Positions 1 to 8,950 of a stretch of DNA of 64,000 nucleotides are shown piece by piece. The stretch's first letter is position 1, and every line of letters begins with the position of its first letter. The DNA comes from Cellulomonas wangsupingiae (GTDB taxonomy: Bacteria > Actinomycetota > Actinomycetes > Actinomycetales > Cellulomonadaceae). The stretch is taken from contig NZ_CP101989.1 in the NCBI RefSeq assembly GCF_024508275.1, positions 868,001 to 932,000 of the forward strand, given 5' to 3'. The notes below the pieces were generated by a model. That model did no database searches and was not told the origin of the DNA. It saw only the letters and a list, made by a program, of their open reading frames with translations. The position numbers and the translations under genes were made by a program.

Positions 1-1584
1 GCGTGCGGCCTGCACGCGGCCGGGGTGCGCCGGGGGGACCGGGTCTCGCTGCTCGTCCCGCCCGGCGCCGACCTCACCGCGACCCTGTACGCGTGCCTGC
101 GGATCGGCGCCGTCGTCGTCGTCGCGGACGCAGGCCTCGGGGCGCGCGGGCTGACGCGCGCGGTGCGCGGCGCGCAGCCGGCGGTCGTCGTGGGGGAGCG
201 CAGGGGGCTGGCCGCGGCGCGCGCCCTGCGGTGGCCGGGGCGCCGCGTGTCCACGACGACGCTGCCGCCCGCGACCGCCGCGGCCCTCGGTGTCGAGCTG
301 AGCCTGCCCGACGTCGTGGACCTGGGCGCCGGTACCGGGCTGCCGCCCGCGCCGGCCCCCGACGACCTCGCGGCGGTCCTGTTCACGTCCGGGTCGACCG
401 GCCCCGCGAAGGGCGTCGTGTACACGCACGCGCAGCTCGCGGCCATGCGCGACGCCCTCGCGGCCCAGTACGGACTGGGCGTCGGGACGGGCATCGTGGC
501 GGGCTTCGCGCCGTTCGCGCTGCTCGGTCCGGCGCTCGGCTGCTGCTCGGTGACGCCCGACATGGACGTCACGGCGCCCCGCACCCTGACCGCGCGGGCG
601 GTCGCCGCCGCGGCCGACGCGGCCGCGGTCGGGGTCGACGGCACGACGGTCGTGTTCCTGTCGCCCGCAGCCGTCGCCAACGTCGTCGCGACGTCGGGCG
701 AGCTCACCGCCGACGACGAGCGGGCGCTGGCGCGCGTGCGTCTGCTGCTCTCGGCCGGTGCGCCGGTCGCTGAGCGGCTGCTCGCGGCGGTCGGGGACCT
801 CGTCCCGCGCGCCGTCCCGCACACCCCCTACGGCATGACCGAGGGCCTGCTGCTCACCGACGTGACGCTCGAGGAGATCCGGGCCGCTGGGCCCGGCGGT
901 GCGGCCGGCGGTGCGTGCGTCGGCCGGCCGGCCGCCGGCGTGACCGTCCGGATCAGCGCGCTCGACGCCGACGGGCGCGCGACGGGACCCCTCACGGCGG
1001 CTCCCGACGTCACCGGCGAGGTCGTCGTCGCCGCCCCCCACGTCAAGGACCACTACGACCGGCTGTGGCTGACCGACCGCGACAGCCGGCGCGGGACGCC
1101 CGACGGCGACGGAGCGACGAGGCCCGGAGCGACGCGGCCCGCGGGTGCCGAGGACCTCGTGCCCGGGGCCCGGTGGCACCGGACCGGCGACGTCGGGCGC
1201 CTCGACGCCGACGGGCGGCTCTGGATCGAGGGGCGGCTGGCGCACGTCCTGGTCACCGCGGACGGGCCCGTCACCCCGGTGGGCCCCGAGCGGCGCGCGG
1301 AGTCCGTGCCCGGGGTGCGGCGTGCGGGCGTCGTCGGCGTCGGGCCCCGCGGCACCCAGCAGGTCGTCGTCGTGGTCGAGACGCAGGTCGGTGCGCGCCG
1401 GCCCGCGCTCGCGGCGCCGGCGCTCACCGCGGCGGTGCGGACCGCCGTCGGGCGGGACGTCGCGGCGGTGCTCGTCGTGCCCGACCTGCCGACCGACGTC
1501 CGCCACAACTCCAAGATCGACCGTGCACGCCTCGCGGCCTGGGCCGACCGGGTGCTGGCCGGCGGGCGGATGGGCCGGCCGTGA
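1..1584 (+). CDS. oleC: OleC-like AMP-dependent ligase (beta-lactone synthetase), 5' end outside window
   Basis: The frame is open from base 1, so the start lies upstream; the GTG at 25 is internal. Visible ANL-superfamily motifs are the P-loop LFTSGSTGPAKG (about residue 130), the A5 motif TPYGMTEG and the hinge region RWHRTGDVGRLDADGRLWIE. The C-terminus carries RHNSKIDR, typical of OleC of the OleABCD head-to-head hydrocarbon pathway, where OleC converts a 2-alkyl-3-hydroxy acid to a beta-lactone. The stop overlaps the next gene (OleD-like) by 4 bases, which supports the assignment. In Gram-positives OleB and OleC are often fused, so an OleB domain may lie upstream. A generic acyl-CoA ligase is the alternative. 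Confidence 0.75.
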   Translation, partial: ACGLHAAGVRRGDRVSLLVPPGADLTATLYACLRIGAVVVVADAGLGARGLTRAVRGAQPAVVVGERRGLAAARALRWPGRRVSTTTLPPATAAALGVELSLPDVVDLGAGTGLPPAPAPDDLAAVLFTSGSTGPAKGVVYTHAQLAAMRDALAAQYGLGVGTGIVAGFAPFALLGPALGCCSVTPDMDVTAPRTLTARAVAAAADAAAVGVDGTTVVFLSPAAVANVVATSGELTADDERALARVRLLLSAGAPVAERLLAAVGDLVPRAVPHTPYGMTEGLLLTDVTLEEIRAAGPGGAAGGACVGRPAAGVTVRISALDADGRATGPLTAAPDVTGEVVVAAPHVKDHYDRLWLTDRDSRRGTPDGDGATRPGATRPAGAEDLVPGARWHRTGDVGRLDADGRLWIEGRLAHVLVTADGPVTPVGPERRAESVPGVRRAGVVGVGPRGTQQVVVVVETQVGARRPALAAPALTAAVRTAVGRDVAAVLVVPDLPTDVRHNSKIDRARLAAWADRVLAGGRMGRP

Positions 1585-2582
1585 GGGTCCTGGTCACGGG
1601 GGCGTCCGGCCTGCTGGGCCGCACGACCGCCGCGCGCGTCCGTGATGCCGGGCACGAGGTCCGCACGTTCCAGCGCCGGCCCAGCGGGGTCGACGGCGTG
1701 GAGGACCGCCCCGGCTCGGTCACCGACCCCGACGACGTCGATCGTGCCGTCCGCGGGGTCGACGCGGTCGTGCACCTCGCGGCCAAGGTGTCGCTCGCCG
1801 GGGACCCGGCGGACTTCCGGCGCGTCAACGTCGACGGCACGCGCACGCTGCTCACCGCGGCCGCCCGGTACGGCGTCGCGGACGTCGTCCACGTGTCGTC
1901 GCCGTCGGTCGCGCACACGGGCACCGCGATCGTCGGCGAGGACGCGCGACGTGCCGACCCGCTGCGTGCGCGCGGCGCGTACGCCCGCACCAAGGCCGAG
2001 GCGGAGCTCCTCGCCCTGACCTTCGAGGGCGACCTGCGGGTCGTCGCGGTCCGGCCGCACCTCGTGTGGGGGCCCGGTGACGTGCAGCTCGTCGCGCGCA
2101 TCGCCGAGCGCGCCCGCACCGGTCGGCTCCCGCTGCTCGGCCACGGCGCCGCCCTCATCGACACGACGTACCTCGACAACGCGGCATCGGCGCTGGTGGC
2201 GGCCCTGCACCGGCTGGGAGACGCGGACGGCGTCGTCCGCGGGCAGGCGTACGTCGTGACGAACGGAGAGCCGCGGACGGTCGCGGAGATGGTCGCGGGG
2301 ATCTGTACGGCCGCCGGGGTGCCCGCCCCGACGTACCGCGTGCCCGCCGCGGTGGCGCGGGGGGCGGGCGCCGTGGTGGAGGCCGTCTGGGGGCGTCTCC
2401 CGCTGCGCAGCGCCGACGGGGAGCCGCCCATGACGCGGTTCCTCGCGGAGCAGCTGTCGACCGCGCACTGGTTCGACCAGCGCCGCACGCGCGCCGACCT
2501 GCGCTGGCGACCCGAGGTGTCGATCGACGAGGGTCTGCACCGCCTGGCCGAGCGGTCGCGCGCGGCCCGGCCCCCGCGATGA
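1581..2582 (+). CDS. oleD: OleD-like NAD(P)-dependent 3-beta-hydroxysteroid dehydrogenase family reductase
   Basis: A 333-residue extended short-chain dehydrogenase. It begins with a Rossmann motif VTGASGLLG at residues 5-13 and has the catalytic YxxxK as YARTK near residue 135. GTG at 1581 overlaps the TGA of the upstream ligase (GTGA), implying translational coupling. OleD reduces the 2-alkyl-3-ketoacid made by OleA before OleC acts. The family match alone would only say NAD-dependent epimerase; the OleD call rests on coupling to the OleC-like ligase. Confidence 0.75.
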   Translation: MRVLVTGASGLLGRTTAARVRDAGHEVRTFQRRPSGVDGVEDRPGSVTDPDDVDRAVRGVDAVVHLAAKVSLAGDPADFRRVNVDGTRTLLTAAARYGVADVVHVSSPSVAHTGTAIVGEDARRADPLRARGAYARTKAEAELLALTFEGDLRVVAVRPHLVWGPGDVQLVARIAERARTGRLPLLGHGAALIDTTYLDNAASALVAALHRLGDADGVVRGQAYVVTNGEPRTVAEMVAGICTAAGVPAPTYRVPAAVARGAGAVVEAVWGRLPLRSADGEPPMTRFLAEQLSTAHWFDQRRTRADLRWRPEVSIDEGLHRLAERSRAARPPR

Positions 2583-2612
2583 CGGTCGGTGCTGCCGTGG
2601 TGCACCCGGTCC

Positions 2613-2641
2613 TTGACGCGGGCCGAATCCCTCCCTACGTT
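2613..2641 (+). promoter_or_regulatory. Sigma70-like promoter of the xylanase gene
   Basis: TTGACG (2613-2618) and TACGTT (2636-2641) are separated by 17 bases. Transcription would start near 2648, just before the palindrome at 2657. Confidence 0.5.
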
Positions 2642-2656
2642 GGCACCCGCCCGCGC

Positions 2657-2670
2657 GTCTAACGTTAAAC
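2657..2670. promoter_or_regulatory. Probable LacI-family operator of the xylanase gene
   Basis: GTCTAACGTTAAAC is a 14-bp palindrome with one mismatch and the central CG typical of LacI-family sites. It lies just downstream of the predicted transcription start, a classic repressor position. Its sequence differs from the two operators at 17170 and 17282, so a different LacI-type regulator is likely. Confidence 0.5.
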
Positions 2671-2809
2671 ACGACGCGCGAGCAGGCCCGCCGGGCTCCG
2701 CCGGTCACAGTCGACCGTCGCGGGCACCGGGCCGCGTACGGCCGTGCCGGCCGGGTCGGGGCACGCGCCGACGCGTCGGCCCCGGTGGGGACTCGGAGAG
2801 GAAGCAGAC

Positions 2810-4687
2810 ATGGGGCGCACCGCACGACGAGGTGGCGGTGGACCGGACGCGACGCCGCCCGGTGGTCGCCGCTGGGCCACGCGGTGGACGGGCGCGGGTG
2901 CCGCGGTCGTCCTGGTGGCCGTCGCCGCGGCCGTGGCCGTGCCGGCACTGGCCGGCGACGAGACCTTCGACGTCGAGATCCGGCTCGAGGGTCGCGACGG
3001 GAAGGTCACCGGTGCGGGCAGCTACCAGCCGGGGGAGACGGTCGAGCTGACGGCGACGCCCGGCGAGGGGCAGGTGTGGGCCGGGTGGACGTCGCCCGAC
3101 CTGGCCTGGATCGGCGCCCGGGTGGACTCGTTCACGATGCCCGAGCAGGACGTCGTCCTGACGACGACGTTCCGCCAGGAGATGGCCCCGCTCAAGGACG
3201 TCTACCGCGACTACTTCGACGTGGGGAACATCTGGTCCCACCCGGGCACGTACGCAGCGGGATCGCAGCCGTCGGAGACGGTCGACCGGCACTACAGCGT
3301 CATGACGGCCGAGAACGCGATGAAGCCGGACCAGCTGCTGCCCGATGACGCCATCGACCCCGTGACGGGCGAGTTCACCTTCCGGTTCGACGCGGCCGAC
3401 GCGTTCGTCGACGAGACGCTCGCGCGCGGCATGACGGTGCACGGGCACGTGCTCGTCTGGCACGGCCAGTCCCCGCCGCGTCTCAACACCGGCGCGACGG
3501 GCGGGACGCGCGCGCAGGCCAGGGCCAACATGGAGCGGTACGTCCGCGAGGTGCTCACGCACTTCCAGGGCCGCGCCGCGACGTGGGACGTCGTCAACGA
3601 GGCGTTCGTCGACGGGCTGGAGACGTTCGACCCCGCGACGCAGGACTGGCGCGACCAGCTGCGCGGCGGCCCCCACGGCGGGACGTCCGACTGGTACACC
3701 GCCTACGCCAACGGTGCCGACGCGGCGGCGGGGGAGAGCCCGGCGGACTTCATCTACGACGCGTTCCTGTTCGCCCGGCAGTACGGGCCGGAGGTGCGCC
3801 TGGAGTACAACGACTTCAACGTCTTCCAGTCCGAGGGCAAGGCGCGGGCCATCATCGCGATGGCCACCGACCTCAACACCCGCTACGCCGCCGAGCACCC
3901 GCAGGACCCGCGTCCGCTGGTCGAGGCCATCGGCATGCAGTCGCACAACTACCTCAACCAGACCCCGGCCTTCGCGTGCTCGGGCCACACCCGGCTGCCG
4001 GGCCTGGTCGACGACGAGGCTGCGGAGTGGCGCGCGGGCGCGTGCTCGGACGCCGCCTCCGTCGAGCGGTCGATCCAGCTCATCGTCGAGGCGGGCTTCG
4101 CGGTCAGCATCAGCGAGCTGGACCTGCAGGTCTGGGAAGCGTGGGACGGCCAGCCCGAGGGGGACGACCGCGCCGCCCACCGCGACCTGACGGACCCGTC
4201 CGTCCACGACCGGATCTCCCGCGCCGGCTTCACCTACTGGGACGGCAAGATCGAGAACCGCGCCGAGCTCGAGGCGATCCAGGCGCAGCGGTTCGCCGAG
4301 TACTTCGCCGTCTACAAGACGTACGCCTCGCACATCGACCGCGTGACGTTCTGGGGCATGACCGACGAGGCGAGCTGGCGCTCCACCCACAACCCGCTGA
4401 TCCTCAACAGCGACTTCTCCGAGAAGCTCGCGGCCGCCGCCAGTGCGGATCCCGAGAGCTGGCTCGGGCTGGAGGCGCCGCTGACGGACGTCTCCGGGCT
4501 CGAGAGCGCGGTCGCCCGGGCCGAGGAGTCCGCCGCCACCGGTGCCACGGTGGCCGACGGCGCGGCGGTGCAGGACGCGCTGGACCGCGCGCGGGACGTC
4601 CTGACGCGGGACGCGTCGCAGGCGGACCTGGATGCGGCGGCCACGGCGCTGCTCGACGCGGTCGCGGGGGTGCCGCAGGGGTCGTAG
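2810..4687 (+). CDS. Secreted or anchored GH10 endo-1,4-beta-xylanase
   Basis: A 625-residue protein. ATG at 2810 follows a GGAGAGGAAG ribosome site. A basic N-terminus precedes a hydrophobic segment (about residues 25-45), a signal peptide or anchor. Residues about 47-120 resemble a divergent InlB B-repeat (GAGSYQPGETVELTATP). The GH10 domain spans about 130-540: HGHVLVWHGQ, acid/base E264 in TWDVVNEAF and nucleophile E436 in SISELDLQV. The C-terminus (about 560-625) is a short helical FIVAR-like module with no recognisable carbohydrate-binding domain. It would cut xylan backbones outside the cell. A promoter with a palindromic operator precedes it. Confidence 0.92.
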   Translation: MGRTARRGGGGPDATPPGGRRWATRWTGAGAAVVLVAVAAAVAVPALAGDETFDVEIRLEGRDGKVTGAGSYQPGETVELTATPGEGQVWAGWTSPDLAWIGARVDSFTMPEQDVVLTTTFRQEMAPLKDVYRDYFDVGNIWSHPGTYAAGSQPSETVDRHYSVMTAENAMKPDQLLPDDAIDPVTGEFTFRFDAADAFVDETLARGMTVHGHVLVWHGQSPPRLNTGATGGTRAQARANMERYVREVLTHFQGRAATWDVVNEAFVDGLETFDPATQDWRDQLRGGPHGGTSDWYTAYANGADAAAGESPADFIYDAFLFARQYGPEVRLEYNDFNVFQSEGKARAIIAMATDLNTRYAAEHPQDPRPLVEAIGMQSHNYLNQTPAFACSGHTRLPGLVDDEAAEWRAGACSDAASVERSIQLIVEAGFAVSISELDLQVWEAWDGQPEGDDRAAHRDLTDPSVHDRISRAGFTYWDGKIENRAELEAIQAQRFAEYFAVYKTYASHIDRVTFWGMTDEASWRSTHNPLILNSDFSEKLAAAASADPESWLGLEAPLTDVSGLESAVARAEESAATGATVADGAAVQDALDRARDVLTRDASQADLDAAATALLDAVAGVPQGS

Positions 4688-4735
4688 CCGGGTCGCAGCA
4701 GCAGCGGGACGCCCCGCCGCGTGGGTGTGTCGGCG

Positions 4736-5359
4736 TCAGGGCGCGGCGGGGTCCGCCCTGCGCCGCCGCGCGATGCGCACACCGATGGCGACGCCGATCG
4801 CGCCGAGCGCCATGGGCACGGCACCGCTGCCGCCTCCCGGTGTCAGCGCCTGCAGGGTGCCCCCGACCAGCGGGACGGCACCGCACACGAGGTACGTCCA
4901 CATGCGCGCCCGCGACGGCGGCAGCGCCACGGCCGCGCGCAGGCCCGCGAGCGTGGGACCCCCGGACGGCGTCGTCGGCGCCGGGAGTGCGCCGTACGGC
5001 GCCGGCGGGGCGGACGGCCACGGGGACGCGAGCACGTCGGCGGGGTCGGTCTCGAACTCCGGGTCGATCGGGGTGCTCGGCAGGTGCTCGAACCAGAACC
5101 GGTCCACGAGGTCGCCGATCCGCTCGACCGGGACGCCGCGGCTGTCCACCAGGAGCACCTCCCGGTCCTCGTGGATGACCTGCTCGACCCCCGGGACCCC
5201 CTGCAGCAGCGCGACGGTGCCCGCGACCAGGTCCTCGTAGGGGTGCGCGGCGACGTCCGAGAACCCGAGCTCGGTGCGCAGCACGCCGCCCCCCAGGTCG
5301 GTCACCCGCTCGATCCAGTACACGGGCTCCCCGGCGAGCAGCCCGGGCAGTCTCTCCAT
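4736..5359 (-). CDS. Hypothetical protein with two C-terminal membrane segments
   Basis: A 207-residue protein starting MERLPGLLAGEPVYW. The first 90 residues are soluble (Glu/Asp/Val rich). A proline-rich linker follows, then two hydrophobic segments near residues 155-177 and 183-200, and a basic RRRR tail. No family recognised. It converges with the xylanase gene. Further upstream starts in the frame are possible but lack support. Confidence 0.65.
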   Translation of the reverse strand: MERLPGLLAGEPVYWIERVTDLGGGVLRTELGFSDVAAHPYEDLVAGTVALLQGVPGVEQVIHEDREVLLVDSRGVPVERIGDLVDRFWFEHLPSTPIDPEFETDPADVLASPWPSAPPAPYGALPAPTTPSGGPTLAGLRAAVALPPSRARMWTYLVCGAVPLVGGTLQALTPGGGSGAVPMALGAIGVAIGVRIARRRRADPAAP

Positions 5360-5500
5360 GCCCGAGCATCGGCAGGTGGGTGCTGCGAGATGAGTCGGGC
5401 CCGCTCGGCCTGCGGGGTGACGCGCGGCCCCGGCCCGCGTCACCCGGTCGGCGGCCGGGAACAGCCCGTCGGCGCGGGCCACCGCAGGTACCGTGCGCGG

Positions 5501-6133
5501 ATGGCCGAACCCGCCGCCCGCAGTGCCTCGCCACCGGCGCACCCTCTGTCGGGTGTCACCGCGTTGACGATGAAGCGTCGCGTGAGCTGGCGGGAGCAGT
5601 ACTGGGAGTTCCGGCCGCTGGGCCCCGACGGCGTCGAGGGCGACGTCGTGCTGTACGGCACGCAGAGGCAGCTGCGCGTACCCGAGGAGTACCCGTTCTC
5701 GACGGACCGGGCGCACACCCGACCGTCGATGACGGTGCGCGCACGCGGCGTGATCAACCTCGGCAACGCCTGCTACGACGCGTTCGACGAGCGCGGCGCG
5801 CCGATCGGCTGCCTCCAGTACCGGTGGATGGAGTCGCAGGTCGTGCACACCTGGCGCGTCATGGGCCGGGGCGCGGACCTCGTCGGGATGCAGCAGAACG
5901 TCCTGGGCGGGATGCTGCGGGTGGCGTTCAGCCGGCTGCCGGTCGTCTCCCTGATCCCGCTGCGCCGCGGGTTCGACTTCCGGTTCCGCGACACGACGGG
6001 CGCCGAACGCCTGCGTGTCGAGTGCCGCGCGGGCTCGCGGGACCGCTACACGGTGACGACGCCCGGCGGGTCGGTCGACATCCGGCTCGCTGCGGGCATC
6101 GCGCTGCTGCTCGACTGGCGCGGCGGGATCTGA
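5501..6133 (+). CDS. Hypothetical protein, possibly LURP-one/tubby-like fold
   Basis: A 210-residue soluble protein starting at ATG 5501. It is rich in short beta-strand-like stretches with conserved-looking aromatic patches (WREQYWEFRP, GMQQNVLGGMLRVAF). The strand pattern with a late hydrophobic helix recalls LURP-one-related/scramblase-like folds, but this is a guess from pattern only. It converges with the TetR gene, 25 bases apart. Confidence 0.6.
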   Translation: MAEPAARSASPPAHPLSGVTALTMKRRVSWREQYWEFRPLGPDGVEGDVVLYGTQRQLRVPEEYPFSTDRAHTRPSMTVRARGVINLGNACYDAFDERGAPIGCLQYRWMESQVVHTWRVMGRGADLVGMQQNVLGGMLRVAFSRLPVVSLIPLRRGFDFRFRDTTGAERLRVECRAGSRDRYTVTTPGGSVDIRLAAGIALLLDWRGGI

Positions 6134-6158
6134 GCCACGGCTCTCGACGCCTCGGCCC

Positions 6159-6791
6159 TCAGCCGTCGACCAGCCCACGCACCGACGCCCCGAACATCTC
6201 GCGCACGGTCGCGCCGAGCAGGTCGAGCGCCTCCTGGAGGTCCAGCTCCCCGTCGGCCCAGGACGCCATGACGCTGGACAGCACCCCGCGCACCCCGTAC
6301 CCGACGGCCTCGGCGACGGCCCGACTGTGCGGTCCGCGGTCGGCGGCGGACGCCAGGACGTGCGCGGCGACCAGCTCGGCCCACCCGGACACCAGCGGCC
6401 GCGCCCACTCGGCCGGGACCGTGGGGTCGTCGGCCAGGACGGTCAGGCGCAGCCGGTAGAACTCCCGGTCGGCGTCGTCGTACCGGATCGAGGCGCGGAC
6501 GGCGTCGACGACCTGGTCCAGCGCGTCGCCGCCGGCGGGGGCGTCGCGCAGGTGCCGTGCGACGACCTCCTGGTTGGCGGCGTAGTCGTCGCCGAGGAGC
6601 GCGACCTTGGAGGGGAAGTAGCGGAAGAAGGTGTTGCGGCCGATCCCGGCGACCTCGGCGATGCGCTGCACGCTCGTCGCCGCGTAGCCGTGGGTGGCGA
6701 ACTCGCGCATCGCGGCGTCGCGCAGGGCCCGGTGCGTCGTCGCCCGTGGTCGGCCGGGGCCCGTCGCGGGCGGCGGGTCGGGCACGGGCAC
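6159..6791 (-). CDS. TetR family transcriptional regulator
   Basis: A 210-residue repressor. The N-terminal HTH has the TetR signature: FATHGYAATSVQRIAEVAGI followed by GRNTFFRYFPSK (about residues 30-65). The C-terminal ligand domain is all-helical. It is transcribed away from the flavoenzyme at 6913, and a 33-bp palindromic element lies between the two starts, so it most likely represses that gene and itself. The ligand is unknown; an acyl-CoA or small aldehyde would fit the neighbour. Confidence 0.88.
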   Translation of the reverse strand: MPVPDPPPATGPGRPRATTHRALRDAAMREFATHGYAATSVQRIAEVAGIGRNTFFRYFPSKVALLGDDYAANQEVVARHLRDAPAGGDALDQVVDAVRASIRYDDADREFYRLRLTVLADDPTVPAEWARPLVSGWAELVAAHVLASAADRGPHSRAVAEAVGYGVRGVLSSVMASWADGELDLQEALDLLGATVREMFGASVRGLVDG

Positions 6792-6852
6792 GGCGGGTCC
6801 CTCTCGTGGCAGGTCAGGTGGACCTTATCGGGACCATGGCCCCGCTCGATCG

Positions 6853-6885
6853 TTTCGGTACGCCAGTACGTTGCCAGTACCGAAA
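6853..6885. promoter_or_regulatory. Palindromic operator between TetR and flavoenzyme genes
   Basis: Perfect 9-bp arms TTTCGGTAC (6853-6861) and GTACCGAAA (6877-6885) flank a 15-base spacer. CCAGTAC also occurs twice as a direct repeat inside. The element sits 28 bases before the start of the flavoenzyme and 62 before tetR, the expected place for a TetR operator. Confidence 0.6.
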
Positions 6886-6912
6886 TGCTTGGCCCGTACG
6901 AAGGAGTGCGTC

Positions 6913-8865
6913 ATGGTCTACCCCCACCTGTTCTCGCCGCTGACGATCCGGGGCGTGACGCTCAGGAACCGGGTCGACTTCCCGGCCATGGCCACCAAGA
7001 TGGGCGCCGACGGCGGGTACGTCACCGACGCGCTCATCGACTACCACGTCGCCCGCGCGCGCGGCGGCTGCGGCCTGCTCACCGTCGAGGCGACGTCCGT
7101 CCACGGGCCCACGGCGCCACGCAACTTCATGTCGATCGCCGACGACTCCTACCTCGAGGGGTGGATCCGCTTCAACGAGGCCGTCCACGCCGCGGGGGGC
7201 ACGACCTGCATCCAGCTGTGGCAGGGCGGCTTCGTCCCCCCGGGTCAGGACCCCGACACCTACGCGGTGATCCCCAGCGACATGCCGTTCGGCCCCGGTG
7301 TGGTCCTGCCCGGGGCCTCCGTCGAGACGATCGCCGAGATCGTCCAGGCGTGGGGCGAGGCCGCGGCCCGCTCGGTCGCGGCGGGCTTCGACGTCCTGGA
7401 GTTCCACGCCGGGCACAACTACTCCCCGGAGATGTTCCTGTCGCCCGGGTTCAACCGGCGCACCGACGCGTACGGCGGCAGCGCCGAGAACCGCATGCGC
7501 TACCCGCTGGAGTGCATCGACGCGATCCGCGCGGCCGTCCCGGACGACGTCCCGCTGATGATGCGCGTCTCCGCGGGCGACGACGGGGTCCCCGGCGGCA
7601 ACACCGTCGACGACGTCATCGCGTTCACGAAGGTCGCGCGCGAGCACGGCGTCGACATGGTCAACGTGTCGCGGGGCACCCCGATGAGCGTCAACCTGCA
7701 GGTCCCGACGATGGACCACGACCGGGGCTTCAACGTCCACAACGCCGCCAAGTTCAAGGCCGGGACCGGCCTGGTCACGGTCGCCGTCGGGCGGATCAAC
7801 GACCCGCAGCAGGCCGAGGACATCATCGCCTCGGGCCAGGCGGACATGGTCGTCATGGGCCGCGCGCAGATCGCCGACGCCGACTTCTGCGCCAAGGCCA
7901 TGGCCGGGGAGGAGTGGCGGATCATCCGCTGCGTCGGCTGCAACCAGGGCTGCTTCGACCGGATCGCGTCGGCGAACGCCGCCACCTTCCCCCACATCTC
8001 CTGCCTGCAGAACCCCGCCGTGGGCCGCGAGGCGGAGTTCCGGGTCCCCAAGACCGACAACCCCCGCACGATCCTCATCGCCGGCGGCGGCATCGGCGGC
8101 ATGGAGGCGGCCGAGCGGCTGCACGCCCTGGGCCACAAGCCGATCCTCTGCGAGGCGTCCGGCAGGCTCGGCGGCCAGTTCTACATGGCCGGCCTCGCAC
8201 CCCGGAAGGGCGAGATGAGCGACGCGGCCATGAGCCGGGCCAGCACGCTCGAGCACTTCGGCGTCGACGTGCGGCTCCACACCCCGGTGACGCCCGCCGT
8301 CATCGACGAGGTCGCGCCGGACGAGGTGATCATCGCCATCGGCTCGACGCCCGTCACCCTGGACCTCGAGGGGTCGGAGCAGAACACGGTCATCGACACC
8401 GAGACGGTCCTGACCGGCTACTCGCGGCTCGTGGGCGACGTCGTCGTCGTCGGTGGCGGGCTCGTCGGGCTCGAGGTCGCCGAGTACCTCGCGGAGAACG
8501 ACCCGCGCGTCACGTCCGTCACCGTGGTGGAGATGGGCTCGGAGGTGGGCCGCGACCTGGGCATGCTGCGCAAGCAGGAGGTCGTCACGCACCTCGCGCT
8601 CAACCACGTCAGCACGCTCGTCGACACCCGGTGCCTGCGGATCACCGCCGCGGGCGTCGTGGTCCGGCGCGGGGACGAGGAGTGGACGATCCCGGCCACG
8701 GGCGTCGTCGTCGCCGTCGGGTCGCGGTCCCTCGACACCACCGAGCTCACCGACCACTGCCTGGCACGCAGCATCCCGTTCCACATCATCGGCGACGCCC
8801 GCGAGCCGCGGCGCGCGATCGACGCCGTGGCCGAGGCGGCGGAGGTGGCGATCTCGGTGCGCTGA
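6913..8865 (+). CDS. Old Yellow Enzyme family NADH:flavin oxidoreductase (2,4-dienoyl-CoA reductase type)
   Basis: A 650-residue, two-part FMN/4Fe-4S/FAD enzyme with the length and layout of FadH/TMADH proteins. ATG at 6913 has AAGGAG at 6901. The N-terminal TIM barrel (1-360) carries the flavin-site segment FHAGHNYSPEMFLSPGFN and NRRTDAYGGS. The cysteines CVGCNQGC plus a following SC fit a 4Fe-4S cluster near residues 338-360. The C-terminal half has dinucleotide motifs IAGGGIGGMEAAE and VVGGGLVGLEVAE. It would reduce an enoyl or related unsaturated substrate with NAD(P)H. The substrate is not evident; regulation by the divergent TetR is likely. Confidence 0.85.
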   Translation: MVYPHLFSPLTIRGVTLRNRVDFPAMATKMGADGGYVTDALIDYHVARARGGCGLLTVEATSVHGPTAPRNFMSIADDSYLEGWIRFNEAVHAAGGTTCIQLWQGGFVPPGQDPDTYAVIPSDMPFGPGVVLPGASVETIAEIVQAWGEAAARSVAAGFDVLEFHAGHNYSPEMFLSPGFNRRTDAYGGSAENRMRYPLECIDAIRAAVPDDVPLMMRVSAGDDGVPGGNTVDDVIAFTKVAREHGVDMVNVSRGTPMSVNLQVPTMDHDRGFNVHNAAKFKAGTGLVTVAVGRINDPQQAEDIIASGQADMVVMGRAQIADADFCAKAMAGEEWRIIRCVGCNQGCFDRIASANAATFPHISCLQNPAVGREAEFRVPKTDNPRTILIAGGGIGGMEAAERLHALGHKPILCEASGRLGGQFYMAGLAPRKGEMSDAAMSRASTLEHFGVDVRLHTPVTPAVIDEVAPDEVIIAIGSTPVTLDLEGSEQNTVIDTETVLTGYSRLVGDVVVVGGGLVGLEVAEYLAENDPRVTSVTVVEMGSEVGRDLGMLRKQEVVTHLALNHVSTLVDTRCLRITAAGVVVRRGDEEWTIPATGVVVAVGSRSLDTTELTDHCLARSIPFHIIGDAREPRRAIDAVAEAAEVAISVR

Positions 8866-8874
8866 GGCCGGGCG

Positions 8875-8901
8875 GCCCGACGGCGGGTTCCGCCGTCGGG
8901 C
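8875..8901. terminator. Bidirectional hairpin terminator between convergent genes
   Basis: A perfect 12-bp stem (8875-8886 with 8890-8901) and a 3-base loop GTT, ten bases after the flavoenzyme stop and facing the sigma-factor gene. There is no long U tract, as usual in high-GC actinobacteria. Confidence 0.65.
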
Positions 8902-8950
8902 GCGGTGGTGGTGTCGTGCGTCCGCCGACGACACGGCCACCGGCACGTCG

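Noticed and set aside
6159..8865. Part of a mycofactocin locus
   Set aside because: TetR plus OYE-type reductase occur near mycofactocin genes in some species, but no mftA-F gene is present here.
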